Below are positions 55,995 through 64,000 of a stretch of DNA of 64,000 nucleotides, piece after piece. A model generated the notes under the pieces. That model saw only the letters and a list, made by a program, of their open reading frames with translations. It was not told the DNA's origin and searched no databases. This stretch comes from Pseudomonas sp. 5P_3.1_Bac2 (GTDB lineage: Bacteria > Pseudomonadota > Gammaproteobacteria > Pseudomonadales > Pseudomonadaceae), in NCBI RefSeq assembly GCF_025465995.1, contig NZ_JANLNY010000023.1:492491-556490 (forward strand), read 5' to 3'. Position numbers and translations under genes: made by a program. The first letter of the stretch is position 1; each line of letters opens with the position of its first letter.

Positions 55995-58307
55995 ATGGAT
56001 AGCATCAACAACCGCATCGCCAATGAACTGGGCGTGCGCCCACAACAAGTCGCCGCTGCGGTGGCCCTGCTTGATGAAGGCTCGACCGTACCGTTCATCG
56101 CCCGTTACCGTAAGGAAGTCACCGGCAGCCTCGACGACACCCAACTGCGTAACTTAGAAGAGCGCCTGCGCTACCTGCGCGAGTTGGACGAGCGCCGCGC
56201 CAGCATCCTAGCCAGCATCGAAGAACAGGGCAAACTGACCCCGGAACTGGCCCGCGAAATCAATCTGGCCGACAGCAAAACCCGTCTTGAAGACCTCTAC
56301 CTGCCGTACAAACAGAAGCGCCGCACCAAGGGCCAGATCGCCTTGGAAGCCGGCCTCGGTGAATTGGCCGACGCACTGTTTAACGATCCAACGCTTAACC
56401 CAGAAAGCGAAGCCGCACGCTTTATCGATGCCGACAAAGGCTTCGCCGACATCAAAGCCGTGCTCGAAGGCGCCAAGTACATCCTCATGGAGCGCTTTGC
56501 CGAGGACGCCACCCTGCTGGCCAACCTGCGCAGCTACCTGAAAGACAACGCCACCCTGAGCGCCCGCCTGGTCGCCGGTAAAGAAGCCGAAGGGGCGAAA
56601 TTCCGCGATTACTTCGAGCACGACGAGAAATTCAAAGGCGCTCCGTCGCACCGTGCCCTGGCGATTTTCCGTGGTCGCAACGAAGGCATCTTGAGCGCCA
56701 GCCTGAAGGTCGGCGACGAGCTGCCGGGCACCCTGCATCCCTGTGAAGGCATGATTGCCGAGCGTTTTGGCATCAGCAACCAAGGCCGCGCGGGGGATAA
56801 ATGGCTCGGTGAAGTGGTCCGCTGGACCTGGAAGGTCAAGCTCTACACCCACCTGGAAACCGACCTGTTCGGCGAGCTGCGCGAAGGCGCCGAAGACGAA
56901 GCCATCAGCGTGTTTGCGCGCAACCTGCACGACCTGCTGCTGGCCGCCCCAGCTGGCCCCCGCGCCACCCTGGCACTGGACCCGGGCCTGCGCACCGGCT
57001 GCAAAATCGCCGTGGTCGATGCCACCGGCAAGGTTCTCGACACCACCGCCGTGTACCCCCACGCACCGCGTAACGACTGGGACGGCACCATCAACACGCT
57101 GGCCAAGCTGTGCGCCAAACATAACGTCGAGCTGATCGCCATCGGCAACGGCACCGCCAGCCGCGAAAGCGACAAGCTGGTGATCGAGCTGATCAAAAAG
57201 TATCCACAGCTGAAGCTGACCAAAATCATGGTCAGCGAAGCCGGCGCTTCGGTGTACTCGGCCTCGGAACTGGCGGCCAAAGAATTCCCGGATCTGGACG
57301 TCTCGCTGCGCGGCGCCGTGTCCATCGGCCGCCGCCTGCAAGATCCGCTGGCCGAGCTGGTGAAGATCGACCCGAAATCCATTGGGGTGGGCCAGTACCA
57401 GCACGACGTATCGCAGCTCAAGTTGGCGCGCTCGCTGGATGCGGTGGTCGAGGACTGCGTGAACGCCGTCGGCGTCGACGTCAACACCGCCTCCGCCGCC
57501 CTGCTCGCGCGCATCTCTGGCCTCAACGGCACACTGGCGCAAAACATCGTCAATTACCGCGATGCCAACGGCGCCTTTAACAGCCGCGCGGAGCTGCTGA
57601 AAGTGCCGCGCCTGGGCGACAAAACCTTCGAGCAGGCCGCCGGTTTCTTGCGTGTGATGAACGGCAATAACCCGCTGGACGCCTCGGCGGTGCACCCGGA
57701 AACCTACCCGCTGGTGCAACGCATTGCTGCCGATACCGGCCGCGATATTCGTTCGCTGATCGGCGACAGCAGCTTCCTTAAGCGCCTTGATCCCAAGCAG
57801 TTCACCGATGAGAAATTCGGCCTGCTGACCATCAACGACATCCTCAGCGAGCTGGAAAAACCCGGCCGCGACCCGCGACCCGAGTTTAAAACCGCTGAGT
57901 TCCAGGACGGCGTGGAAACCCTGCAAGACCTCAAGCTGGGCATGATCCTCGAGGGCGTGGTGACCAACGTCACCAACTTCGGTGCCTTCGTCGATATCGG
58001 CGTGCATCAGGACGGCCTGGTGCATATCTCGGCGCTGTCGGAGAAGTTCATCAAAGACCCCCACGAAGCGGTCAAAGCCGGCGACGTGGTCAAGGTCAAG
58101 GTCATGGAGGTGGACATCCCGCGTAACCGTATCGCCCTGAGCATGCGCATGGGCGACACCCCCGGCGAGAAAGTCGAAGGCCCCAAAGGCGGCAACCGTG
58201 GCGGCAATGCGCCACGTAGCGAACGGCACTCCCGTGAGGATAAACCGGCGCCAGCCAGCGGCGGCATGGCGGCTTTGTTTGCCAATGCCAAGCAACTGAA
58301 GAAGTAA
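55995..58307 (+). CDS. tex: Tex, transcription accessory RNA-binding protein
   Basis: Tex is a conserved cytoplasmic nucleic-acid-binding protein, linked to transcription and toxin expression, with an Spt6-like core. The 770-residue protein has the helical N-terminal region, a YqgF-like RNase H fold (about 325-460, [17 protein letters not shown]), tandem helix-hairpin-helix motifs and a C-terminal S1 domain (about 650-720, [20 protein letters not shown]). The ATG at 55995 gives the usual [13 protein letters not shown] start, although its ribosome binding site is weak. A GC hairpin follows the stop. Confidence 0.96.
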   Translation: MDSINNRIANELGVRPQQVAAAVALLDEGSTVPFIARYRKEVTGSLDDTQLRNLEERLRYLRELDERRASILASIEEQGKLTPELAREINLADSKTRLEDLYLPYKQKRRTKGQIALEAGLGELADALFNDPTLNPESEAARFIDADKGFADIKAVLEGAKYILMERFAEDATLLANLRSYLKDNATLSARLVAGKEAEGAKFRDYFEHDEKFKGAPSHRALAIFRGRNEGILSASLKVGDELPGTLHPCEGMIAERFGISNQGRAGDKWLGEVVRWTWKVKLYTHLETDLFGELREGAEDEAISVFARNLHDLLLAAPAGPRATLALDPGLRTGCKIAVVDATGKVLDTTAVYPHAPRNDWDGTINTLAKLCAKHNVELIAIGNGTASRESDKLVIELIKKYPQLKLTKIMVSEAGASVYSASELAAKEFPDLDVSLRGAVSIGRRLQDPLAELVKIDPKSIGVGQYQHDVSQLKLARSLDAVVEDCVNAVGVDVNTASAALLARISGLNGTLAQNIVNYRDANGAFNSRAELLKVPRLGDKTFEQAAGFLRVMNGNNPLDASAVHPETYPLVQRIAADTGRDIRSLIGDSSFLKRLDPKQFTDEKFGLLTINDILSELEKPGRDPRPEFKTAEFQDGVETLQDLKLGMILEGVVTNVTNFGAFVDIGVHQDGLVHISALSEKFIKDPHEAVKAGDVVKVKVMEVDIPRNRIALSMRMGDTPGEKVEGPKGGNRGGNAPRSERHSREDKPAPASGGMAALFANAKQLKK

Positions 58308-58314
58308 CCCGCAC

Positions 58315-58347
58315 AGCGGACGCCGGCCTGCAAGGCCCGCGTCCGCT
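58315..58347. terminator. GC hairpin downstream of tex
   Basis: A 9-bp stem AGCGGACGC/GCGTCCGCT encloses a GGCC/GGCC stem. It lies 7 bp after the tex stop; there is no T-tract. Confidence 0.55.
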
Positions 58348-58511
58348 GCCCGTCGACCAGGGACGGCTAAATACAGCCGCAGTTGCTATAACACTCTCAG
58401 GGGCTGCTGAGTTATAAGACGCGTCTGCTTGATTTAAAGGCGTTAAGGCCCCTTGTAGAGCCCGACCATCGTCCCCATATCGGGGCAACCGATGCCTGAA
58501 GGAATGCACAC

Positions 58512-60092
58512 TTGAGCGATTTGTTATCCCGCCGCCTGGCCCAGCTTGGCGAGCGCGCCAACCTCTCCCTGCTTTCCCAGTGCCTGCACGGCATCGAACG
58601 TGAATGCTTGCGGGTCGATGGCGCTGGCCAATTGGCCCTGACCCCGCACCCAAAGAATTTAGGCTCGGCGCTCACTCACGCGCAGATCACCACCGATTAC
58701 TCCGAGTCGCTGCTGGAATTTATCACCCCAGCCGAACCGGACCCGGCCACCACCCTGGCCGACTTGGAACGCATCCACCGTTTCGTCTACAGCAAGCTCG
58801 ATGGTGAGTACCTGTGGAGCCCGTCGATGCCCTGCGCCCTGCCAGAAGAAGAGCAGATCCCGATTGCCCAGTACGGCAGCTCGCATATCGGTGAGCTCAA
58901 GTACGTGTATCGCAAAGGCCTGGCCCTGCGTTACGGCAAAACCATGCAGTGCATTGCCGGCATCCACTACAACTTCTCCCTGCCCGAAGCGCTCTGGCAA
59001 GCCCAGCAAGAAGCCGAAGGCGACAACAGCAGCGCCCGCGACTATCAGTCGACACGCTATATCGCCCTGATCCGTAACTTTCGTCGCTACAGCTGGCTGC
59101 TGATGTACCTGTTCGGCGCCTCGCCAGCCCTGCACAAAGGCTTTATGCGCGGGCGGCCACACCAGTTGCAGGAGCTCGACGACGAGACCCTCTATCTGCC
59201 CTACGCCACCAGCCTGCGCATGAGCGACCTGGGTTATCAGAGCAGCGCCCAAGCCGGCCTGACGCCCTGCTACAACAACCTGGCCAGCTACACCGACAGC
59301 CTGCGCCGAGCAGTTGGCACGCCGTACCCACCCTATGTCGAAGTCGGCACCAAGAAAGACGGGCAGTGGCTGCAGCTCAACTGCAACATCCTGCAGATTG
59401 AAAACGAGTACTACTCCAACATCCGCCCCAAGCGCGTGACCTACAGCGGCGAACGGCCGATCCAAGCGCTGATGGCCCGTGGCGTGCAGTACGTCGAAGT
59501 GCGCTGCCTGGATATCAATCCCTTCCTGCCGCTGGGCATTGACCTCAGCGAGGCGCGCTTCCTCGACGCCTTCCTGCTGTTCTGCGCCATGCATGACAGC
59601 CCCTTGCTGCAAAGCAACGAGTGCGGCGACTGCGGCGATAACTTCCTTATAGTGGTGAAAGAAGGCCGCCGTCCCGACCTGCATCTGCAACGTGACGGCC
59701 AGCCGGTGCTGCTCAAAGATTGGGCCAACGACCTGCTGGGCCAGATCGCGGCCCTGGCGGACCTGCTCGATCAGAGCCAAGGCAGCGACACCCATCGCCA
59801 GGCGCTGAACGCCCAACAAGCGAAAGTCGCCGACCCGGCCCTGACCCCTTCGGCGCAAGTGCTGGCGGCCCTGCAACAAGGCCAGAGCTTTACCCAGTTT
59901 GCCTTGGCGCAAAGCCTGAGCCATGCCGAGTACTTCCGCAGCCAGGCGCTGAGCACCGCGCAGCAAGCCGAGTTTGAAGCCAGCGTCAGCCAGTCCCTGG
60001 TTGAGCAAAGCGCTCTGGAAGCCGAAGAACACGGCGACTTCGACAACTTCGCCGCCGCCTACCAAGCCAGCATCCTCGCCCTCGCGGTATAA
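58512..60092 (+). CDS. gshA: GshA, glutamate-cysteine ligase
   Basis: GshA joins glutamate and cysteine, the first and rate-limiting step of glutathione synthesis. The 526-residue protein is of the gamma-proteobacterial type: the [10 protein letters not shown] active-site segment near residue 29, the [15 protein letters not shown] segment near residue 57, and [11 protein letters not shown] and [11 protein letters not shown] further on. It starts at TTG 58512 with AAGGA 8 nt upstream. A long hairpin follows the stop. Confidence 0.96.
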   Translation: MSDLLSRRLAQLGERANLSLLSQCLHGIERECLRVDGAGQLALTPHPKNLGSALTHAQITTDYSESLLEFITPAEPDPATTLADLERIHRFVYSKLDGEYLWSPSMPCALPEEEQIPIAQYGSSHIGELKYVYRKGLALRYGKTMQCIAGIHYNFSLPEALWQAQQEAEGDNSSARDYQSTRYIALIRNFRRYSWLLMYLFGASPALHKGFMRGRPHQLQELDDETLYLPYATSLRMSDLGYQSSAQAGLTPCYNNLASYTDSLRRAVGTPYPPYVEVGTKKDGQWLQLNCNILQIENEYYSNIRPKRVTYSGERPIQALMARGVQYVEVRCLDINPFLPLGIDLSEARFLDAFLLFCAMHDSPLLQSNECGDCGDNFLIVVKEGRRPDLHLQRDGQPVLLKDWANDLLGQIAALADLLDQSQGSDTHRQALNAQQAKVADPALTPSAQVLAALQQGQSFTQFALAQSLSHAEYFRSQALSTAQQAEFEASVSQSLVEQSALEAEEHGDFDNFAAAYQASILALAV

Positions 60093-60099
60093 GCCCCAG

Positions 60100-60130
60100 C
60101 AGCGTAACGTCGACCCCCGACGTTGCGCTG
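60100..60130. terminator. Long hairpin downstream of gshA
   Basis: A 13-bp stem CAGCGTAACGTCG/CGACGTTGCGCTG, with one G-U pair and a 5-nt loop, lies 8 bp after the gshA stop. There is no T-tract. Confidence 0.65.
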
Positions 60131-60287
60131 CGGCTTGGTCAAGCGGCGCAGCGCAAACCAGCTGCCAGGGATTTTTGCCAAGCCGGTCACAGGCCCTGCC
60201 AGTGGTGCTAAAAGCGAGATCAGTGGCGCATTCAGCACAGCCTGCGGGGGCTAGGATTAACCTGAAGTGGTTAGCCCGAGCAGCCTG

Positions 60288-60488
60288 ATGGACTCATCCA
60301 ACCCCACAGCCCAAGACTGGAGCCTTGAAAGCCTGGAAAAGGCTTATCAGAAAGGCTACATGGCCGGCCTCACCGGTCAGGCCCAGCACGCCCATGAGCT
60401 AAGCGCCGAGGTGCTGGTGGCCGCCTGGGAAGCCGGCTGGGCCGACGGTCTTGAGCAATACCAACTGCATCGGCGCCATCGCGCTTAA
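60288..60488 (+). CDS. Rmf/CrpP-like small protein
   Basis: This is a 66-residue protein with the two glycine-aromatic blocks of the ribosome modulation factor fold: LEKAYQKGYMAGLTGQ and AAWEAGWADGLEQYQ. Rmf binds ribosomes and drives 100S dimer formation in stationary phase, and CrpP-like relatives are also of this fold. The central cysteine region of typical Rmf is absent and the body is more acidic and histidine-rich. I use the ATG at 60288; a GTG at 60267 with AGGA upstream would add seven residues. Ribosome binding is inferred only. Confidence 0.65.
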   Translation: MDSSNPTAQDWSLESLEKAYQKGYMAGLTGQAQHAHELSAEVLVAAWEAGWADGLEQYQLHRRHRA

Positions 60489-60611
60489 GCCACTCCCCTA
60501 CTGCCGTAGCAAACGACGCTTAACCTGGCACAGGCTGGCTGCCTAAGGCCTTTGGCTGTGCGCAATTTATCCGCCACAGGCCTGATCAAATAGGTTTTAA
60601 TCGACAAAATA

Positions 60612-60688
60612 CCGATTTTTATTCGATAAATATCGAGTTATAGCCCTTTAAAATCAGCCAATCCGCTTGGAAAGCCGATTTTTATCGG
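60612..60688. promoter_or_regulatory. Repeated 5-4-5 palindromes upstream of aguB
   Basis: TCGAT-AAAT-ATCGA (60623-60636) and CCGAT-TTTT-ATCGG (60675-60688) share the same geometry, with centres 52 bp apart (about five helical turns). A half-matching CCGATTTTTATTCG at 60612-60625 overlaps the first. They lie in the most AT-rich part of the 301-bp gap 60489-60789, which otherwise shows nothing. A regulator binding site for the agu genes is likely. Confidence 0.55.
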
Positions 60689-60789
60689 TTATAAATAGCT
60701 TATTCATTGCTAGGCTTGGCCGTTTCAACAAAGTGTCAGCGGCCCGTTCTAGTCTTAGATGACTCGTAACCCCTGCTGAGGTGCCCCCT

Positions 60790-61671
60790 ATGAGCCGTAT
60801 CGTTTCCGTCGCCGCCACCCAGATGGCCTGTTCTTGGGATACTGCTGCGAATATCGCCAACGCCGAAAAACTGGTGCGCCAAGCCGCCGCCAAAGGCGCG
60901 CAGATCATCCTGATCCAAGAGCTGTTCGAGACGCCCTACTTCTGCCAGAAGCCCAATGCCGATTACCTGCAACTGGCCACCCCTGTGGAGAGCAACCCGG
61001 CGATCCTGCACTTCCAGAAAGTTGCCAAAGAGCTGCAAGTGGTATTGCCGATCAGCTTCTTCGAGCTGGCCGGGCGCGCGCGTTTTAACAGCATCGCGAT
61101 CATCGATGCCGACGGCACTAACCTCGGCATTTATCGTAAGAGCCATATCCCGGATGGCCCTGGTTATCACGAGAAGTACTACTTCAACCCAGGCGACACC
61201 GGCTTCAAGGTGTGGAACACCCGCTACGCCAAAATCGGCGTAGGCATCTGCTGGGATCAGTGGTTCCCGGAGTGTGCCCGCAGCATGGCGCTGCTGGGTG
61301 CGGAAATCCTGTTCTACCCGACCGCCATCGGCAGCGAACCGCACGACCCCAACATCACCTCCCGCGAGCACTGGCAGCGCGTGCAGCAAGGCCATGCCGG
61401 CGCTAACCTGATGCCGCTGGTGGCCAGCAACCGTATCGGTCGCGAAGACCAGGGCGACTACCACATCAACTTCTACGGCTCGTCCTTTATCGCCAACCAG
61501 TTCGGCGAAAAAGTCGAAGAGCTCAACCAAACCGAAGAAGGCATCCTGGTCCACAGCTTTGATCTGGACCAGCTTGAGCATATCCGTAGCGCCTGGGGTA
61601 GCTTCCGTGATCGCCGGCCAAACCTCTACGGCCCGGTGCTGACTCTGGACGGCAAACTGGCCAGCGAATAA
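60790..61671 (+). CDS. aguB: AguB, N-carbamoylputrescine amidohydrolase
   Basis: AguB hydrolyses N-carbamoylputrescine to putrescine, CO2 and ammonia, the second step of agmatine catabolism. The 293-residue nitrilase-fold protein has the catalytic glutamate in IQELFETPYF, the lysine in YRKSHIPDGPGYHEK and the nucleophile C154 in VGICWDQWFPE. The ATG at 60790 follows GAGG. aguA is encoded 206 bp downstream. Confidence 0.95.
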   Translation: MSRIVSVAATQMACSWDTAANIANAEKLVRQAAAKGAQIILIQELFETPYFCQKPNADYLQLATPVESNPAILHFQKVAKELQVVLPISFFELAGRARFNSIAIIDADGTNLGIYRKSHIPDGPGYHEKYYFNPGDTGFKVWNTRYAKIGVGICWDQWFPECARSMALLGAEILFYPTAIGSEPHDPNITSREHWQRVQQGHAGANLMPLVASNRIGREDQGDYHINFYGSSFIANQFGEKVEELNQTEEGILVHSFDLDQLEHIRSAWGSFRDRRPNLYGPVLTLDGKLASE

Positions 61672-61838
61672 TCCTTCTTACTGGGCTGCTAAAAAACTAG
61701 CCGAGGCGGCAAGCGCGGGGCAAAAACAGGCGGACAGCGACGAGTTTACGGCCGTGTAAATAAGCATCTTGCTTGGCCCTAGCCCGTTTAACCCCAGCGC
61801 TTACACACCGGTGATATTTAGCGGTGCCCTTTTGTGCC

Positions 61839-61858
61839 GGGCAGCCTCAATGCTGCCC
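61839..61858 (+). promoter_or_regulatory. Hairpin in the leader of aguA
   Basis: A perfect 7-bp stem GGGCAGC/GCTGCCC with a 6-nt loop ends 19 bp before the aguA start codon. It lies in the 206-bp aguB-aguA gap and could limit read-through or affect translation. Confidence 0.4.
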
Positions 61859-61877
61859 CTTGCCACAGGTAACAGTC

Positions 61878-62972
61878 ATGACCCTGACCAGCACTCCCCG
61901 CGCCGACGGTTTTCACATGCCAGCGGAATGGGCACCCCACAGCCAAACCTGGATGATCTGGCCCGAGCGCCCGGACAACTGGCGCCTAGGCGGCAAGCCG
62001 GCGCAAGCAGCCTTCACGGCCGTAGCCAAAGCCATTGCCGAGTTTGAGCCGGTGACCATCGGCGTCAGCGCCAAGCAATATGAAAACGCCCGGGCGCGTC
62101 TCGACCACGCCAATATCCGCGTGGTGGAAATCAGCAACGACGACGCCTGGGTGCGCGACACCGGACCGACCTTCGTCACTAATAACCAAGGCGAAGTACG
62201 CGGCGTGGACTGGGCCTTTAACGCCTGGGGCGGCTTTAACGGCGGCCTCTATGCTCCGTGGCAAACCGACGACCAAGTGGCGCGCAAGATTCTCGAAATC
62301 GAACGCTGCGCGCGCTATCGCACCGACGATTTTGTATTGGAAGGCGGCTCCATTCATGTCGACGGCGAAGGCACCCTGATCACCACCGAAGAATGCCTGC
62401 TCAACGCCAACCGCAACCCGCATCTGAGCCGCGAACAGATCGAGACGGTACTGCGCGAGCACCTGAGCATCGACACGGTGATCTGGCTGCCAGACGGCCT
62501 GTACAACGACGAAACCGACGGCCATGTGGATAACTTCTGCTGCTACGTGCGCCCCGGCGAGGTCCTGCTGGCCTGGACCGACGACCGCAACGACCCCAAC
62601 TACCCCCGCTGCCAAGCCGCCATGCAGGTGCTGGAAAACGCGCGCGATGCCAAGGGCCGCCAGCTGGTGGTGCACAAAATGCCAATCCCCGGCCCCCTGC
62701 ACGCCACCGCAGAAGAATGCGCCGGCGTTGATATGGTCGACGGCAGCCAGGAACGCGATCCCTCGATCCGCCTGGCCGGCTCCTACGTCAACTTCCTGAT
62801 CGTCAACGGCGGCATCATCGCCCCCAGCTTCGACGACCCGAAAGACGCCGAAGCCCGCACCCTGCTCGAACAGCTCTTCCCCGAGCACCGCGTAGTCATG
62901 GTCCCGGGCCGCGAAATCCTTCTGGGCGGCGGCAATATCCACTGCATCACCCAGCAACAACCCGCCGCATAA
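61878..62972 (+). CDS. aguA: AguA, agmatine deiminase
   Basis: AguA converts agmatine to N-carbamoylputrescine and ammonia. The 364-residue guanidino-group-modifying enzyme has the [12 protein letters not shown] segment, the [13 protein letters not shown] segment, a [10 protein letters not shown] histidine region and the nucleophile C356 in [12 protein letters not shown] use the ATG at 61878, which gives the family length. The gene ends at a strong terminator. Confidence 0.96.
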   Translation: MTLTSTPRADGFHMPAEWAPHSQTWMIWPERPDNWRLGGKPAQAAFTAVAKAIAEFEPVTIGVSAKQYENARARLDHANIRVVEISNDDAWVRDTGPTFVTNNQGEVRGVDWAFNAWGGFNGGLYAPWQTDDQVARKILEIERCARYRTDDFVLEGGSIHVDGEGTLITTEECLLNANRNPHLSREQIETVLREHLSIDTVIWLPDGLYNDETDGHVDNFCCYVRPGEVLLAWTDDRNDPNYPRCQAAMQVLENARDAKGRQLVVHKMPIPGPLHATAEECAGVDMVDGSQERDPSIRLAGSYVNFLIVNGGIIAPSFDDPKDAEARTLLEQLFPEHRVVMVPGREILLGGGNIHCITQQQPAA

Positions 62973-62983
62973 AACCGTAAAAC

Positions 62984-63015
62984 AAAAACGCCCGGCCAAT
63001 TAGCCGGGCGTTTTT
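62984..63015 (+). terminator. Intrinsic terminator after aguA
   Basis: A long stem AAAAACGCCCGGC/GCCGGGCGTTTTT with a 6-nt loop and a T-run. Confidence 0.93.
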
Positions 63016-63210
63016 ATTGACCCTAATCCCCTGTCCACCCGCTCCGCTCGACGCCAATAGCCGCAAGTACCACAGCCACTCACCGGCCTTACTCCAACCC
63101 CACAACCGCTCTTGCGTGCTTAGCGCAAAGTGCTCAAAGTTTTCCGGCTCGTGGGATCAAGGTAAATCAGCCGGCCGTATTAAATCTTCCGGTCGCACAA
63201 CGTGTAGTAA
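63016..63210. other. Gene-free stretch between the aguA terminator and the dispersed repeats
   Basis: No convincing coding frame, RNA gene or promoter is visible. Together with the next 150 bp it forms a boundary between the core genes and the low-GC gene at 63361. Confidence 0.6.
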
Positions 63211-63240
63211 GTAGGGTGGACAACGCGAAGCTTGTCCACC
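63211..63240. repeat. Dispersed hairpin repeat, same family as the tandem array
   Basis: GTAGGGTGGACAA with its complement TTGTCCACC forms a 9-bp stem around CGCGAAGC. The GTAGGGTGGA start is shared with the array units at 2.7-3.4 kb, in reverse relative orientation. Confidence 0.7.
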
Positions 63241-63319
63241 ATAAGCCGAACATCCAACAATAACCGTTAACGCCTTATCACATAAAGCTGTAACAGGTAT
63301 AACGCTCACGCCGGGAAAC

Positions 63320-63348
63320 GGTGGATGGGTAAAGCGTCATCCACCCTA
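63320..63348. repeat. Second dispersed hairpin repeat of the same family
   Basis: GGTGGATGGGTAAAGCGTCATCCACC is nearly identical to the first hairpin of the tandem-array units (for example the copies at 2974 and 3262). It lies 13 bp before the stop of the low-GC gene. Confidence 0.85.
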
Positions 63349-63360
63349 CTCGCTGCGAGA

Positions 63361-63867
63361 TCAGATGGCGTTGGATTTGCCCTCTGCGGCATTTACAAGC
63401 TCATCCTTTGAAGTGGGTCTGTTGAAACTTGATACCCACATCTTCATGCCATCCTTTATATGGCCGCATACCTCAATTGCTTCTTGGTATAGCTCCAGCT
63501 TCACAAGGGCATAAGCTCTGAGAAATATAAGCTCATCAGTATAGGGGGTATGTGTGTCTGGCAGCCCCGCAATGCCCATATTCACCGTTCGATATGCATC
63601 CTTGAATTTTCCCGCCCTTATTAAACATAGAGAGGCAAAGAAAATATCCGCCTCTTCTTGGGCTTCGCCAATAAGCTCAAGGCGGTCATCAATCGCTTGC
63701 TGATAATCACCTAGCAAACTGTGTATATGGGATCTCTTGCGCAGAAGATTCCGATGCTCATCAGTACTTGTCTCTTCTAGAAGCAGATTGCAAAGGCCGA
63801 GGGCCTCATCGTATTTCCGATTTTTGATGAGGCCGTCTAGCTTCTTGATATCAGTTAATTGGTTCAA
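63361..63867 (-). CDS. TPR-like hypothetical protein, low GC
   Basis: This is a 168-residue all-helical protein with the spacing of tetratricopeptide repeats: DGLIKNRKYDEALGLCNLLL, HIHSLLGDYQQAIDDRLEL, CLIRAGKFKDAYRTVNMGI and RAYALVKLELYQEAIEVCG are four successive helix pairs. No enzymatic domain is seen. The TTG at 63867 has GGAGG 12 nt upstream. The longer open frame to 63969 runs into the end of an insertion sequence and should not be used. The base composition is much lower in GC than its neighbours, and it sits between dispersed repeats and an IS, so recent acquisition is likely. Confidence 0.65.
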   Translation of the reverse strand: MNQLTDIKKLDGLIKNRKYDEALGLCNLLLEETSTDEHRNLLRKRSHIHSLLGDYQQAIDDRLELIGEAQEEADIFFASLCLIRAGKFKDAYRTVNMGIAGLPDTHTPYTDELIFLRAYALVKLELYQEAIEVCGHIKDGMKMWVSSFNRPTSKDELVNAAEGKSNAI

Positions 63868-63918
63868 TTTGCTCTGTTGCCTCCGCAACGTTGAGAAACG
63901 CAACCCATCATGAAGGTG

Positions 63919-64000
63919 TGAATCGCCCCTAGTTTCGTAGACACCTCCAGGCCTCATAATACGGCCCATTAGGAGGTGCCATGAGCAACCCGCGTTATCC
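63919..64000 (+). mobile_element. Left end of an IS3-family insertion sequence
   Basis: TGAATCGCCCCTAGTTTCGTAG at the boundary has the TG-start form of IS3-family inverted repeats, and the transposase orfA begins 62 bp inside. The element continues beyond the window, so its exact ends and any target duplication are not visible. Confidence 0.65.
63981..64000 (+). CDS. IS3-family transposase OrfA, first six codons only
   Basis: ATG at 63981 is preceded by AGGAGGTGCC, and the first residues MSNPRY match the usual start of IS3-family OrfA proteins. The rest lies outside the window. Confidence 0.65.

Noticed and set aside
56208..58295. 695-codon open frame on the minus strand
   Set aside because: Antisense shadow of tex; repetitive hydrophobic and glycine-rich translation with no domain.
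61672..61877. Small gene or sRNA between aguB and aguA
   Set aside because: One hairpin is visible, but there is no terminator T-run and no conserved frame.
63868..63969. N-terminal extension of the TPR-like protein
   Set aside because: The extra residues are translated from the IS3 end; the protein-like part begins at 63867.

Overview
The window is a GC-rich stretch of a chromosome from Pseudomonas in the broad sense. Nearly every gene has a close counterpart, by memory, in P. aeruginosa PAO1, and several blocks keep the PAO1 order: ptsP-rppH-HAD hydrolase and ilvA-rpiA; gcvT-gcvH with the iron ABC genes; and the long run from fabY to gshA. FabY, the AmgRS-type (EnvZ/OmpR) pair, the aguBA pair and the many GTG/TTG starts with strong ribosome binding sites fit that genus. 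Blocks that are far apart in PAO1 are joined here, so this is a rearranged relative. No tRNA, rRNA or CRISPR array was seen.

Layout. 1-6400: ptsP (its C-terminal part lies outside the window), rppH, a HAD phosphatase, an array of about 143-bp tandem repeats, a small membrane protein, ilvA and rpiA. 6500-13600: an orphan GspE/PilB-type ATPase, two divergent peptidoglycan L,D-transpeptidases, an SPFH/NfeD membrane pair and a lipoprotein hydrolase. 13600-20000: gcvT-gcvH, an iron(III) permease and binding protein, and an acyl-CoA synthetase. 20000-30000: fabY with a terminator-like leader, cysQ-nudE, yrfG, a LysM/BON protein, a LysR regulator, an fdhD-formate-dehydrogenase-like pair and a glycine-zipper protein. 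30000-38700: a four-gene acyl-CoA operon with a divergent LysR gene, a 59-residue unknown protein, a nitroreductase, a methyltransferase, a lipoprotein and a cupin. 38800-42300: a four-gene Mla/MCE lipid transporter. 42300-60100: recQ, pckA, hslO, a PAP2 phosphatase, hslR, rimB-rimK, a large GGDEF/EAL protein, the envZ/ompR pair, tex and gshA. 60200-64000: a small Rmf/CrpP-like protein, aguB-aguA with repeated operator-like palindromes, more dispersed hairpin repeats, a low-GC TPR gene and the left end of an IS3-family element.

Most of the window is core metabolism and envelope maintenance: nitrogen PTS signalling, branched-chain and glycine metabolism, fatty-acid initiation, gluconeogenesis, agmatine catabolism, peptidoglycan crosslinking and lipid transport. 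The accessory signal is confined to the tandem array near 3 kb and to the last kilobase. The observations most worth following are the fabY leader (a short ORF whose stop abuts an intrinsic terminator just upstream of the fabY ribosome binding site), the repeated 5-4-5 palindromes ahead of aguB, the rimBK / c-di-GMP gene arrangement, and the repeat family.
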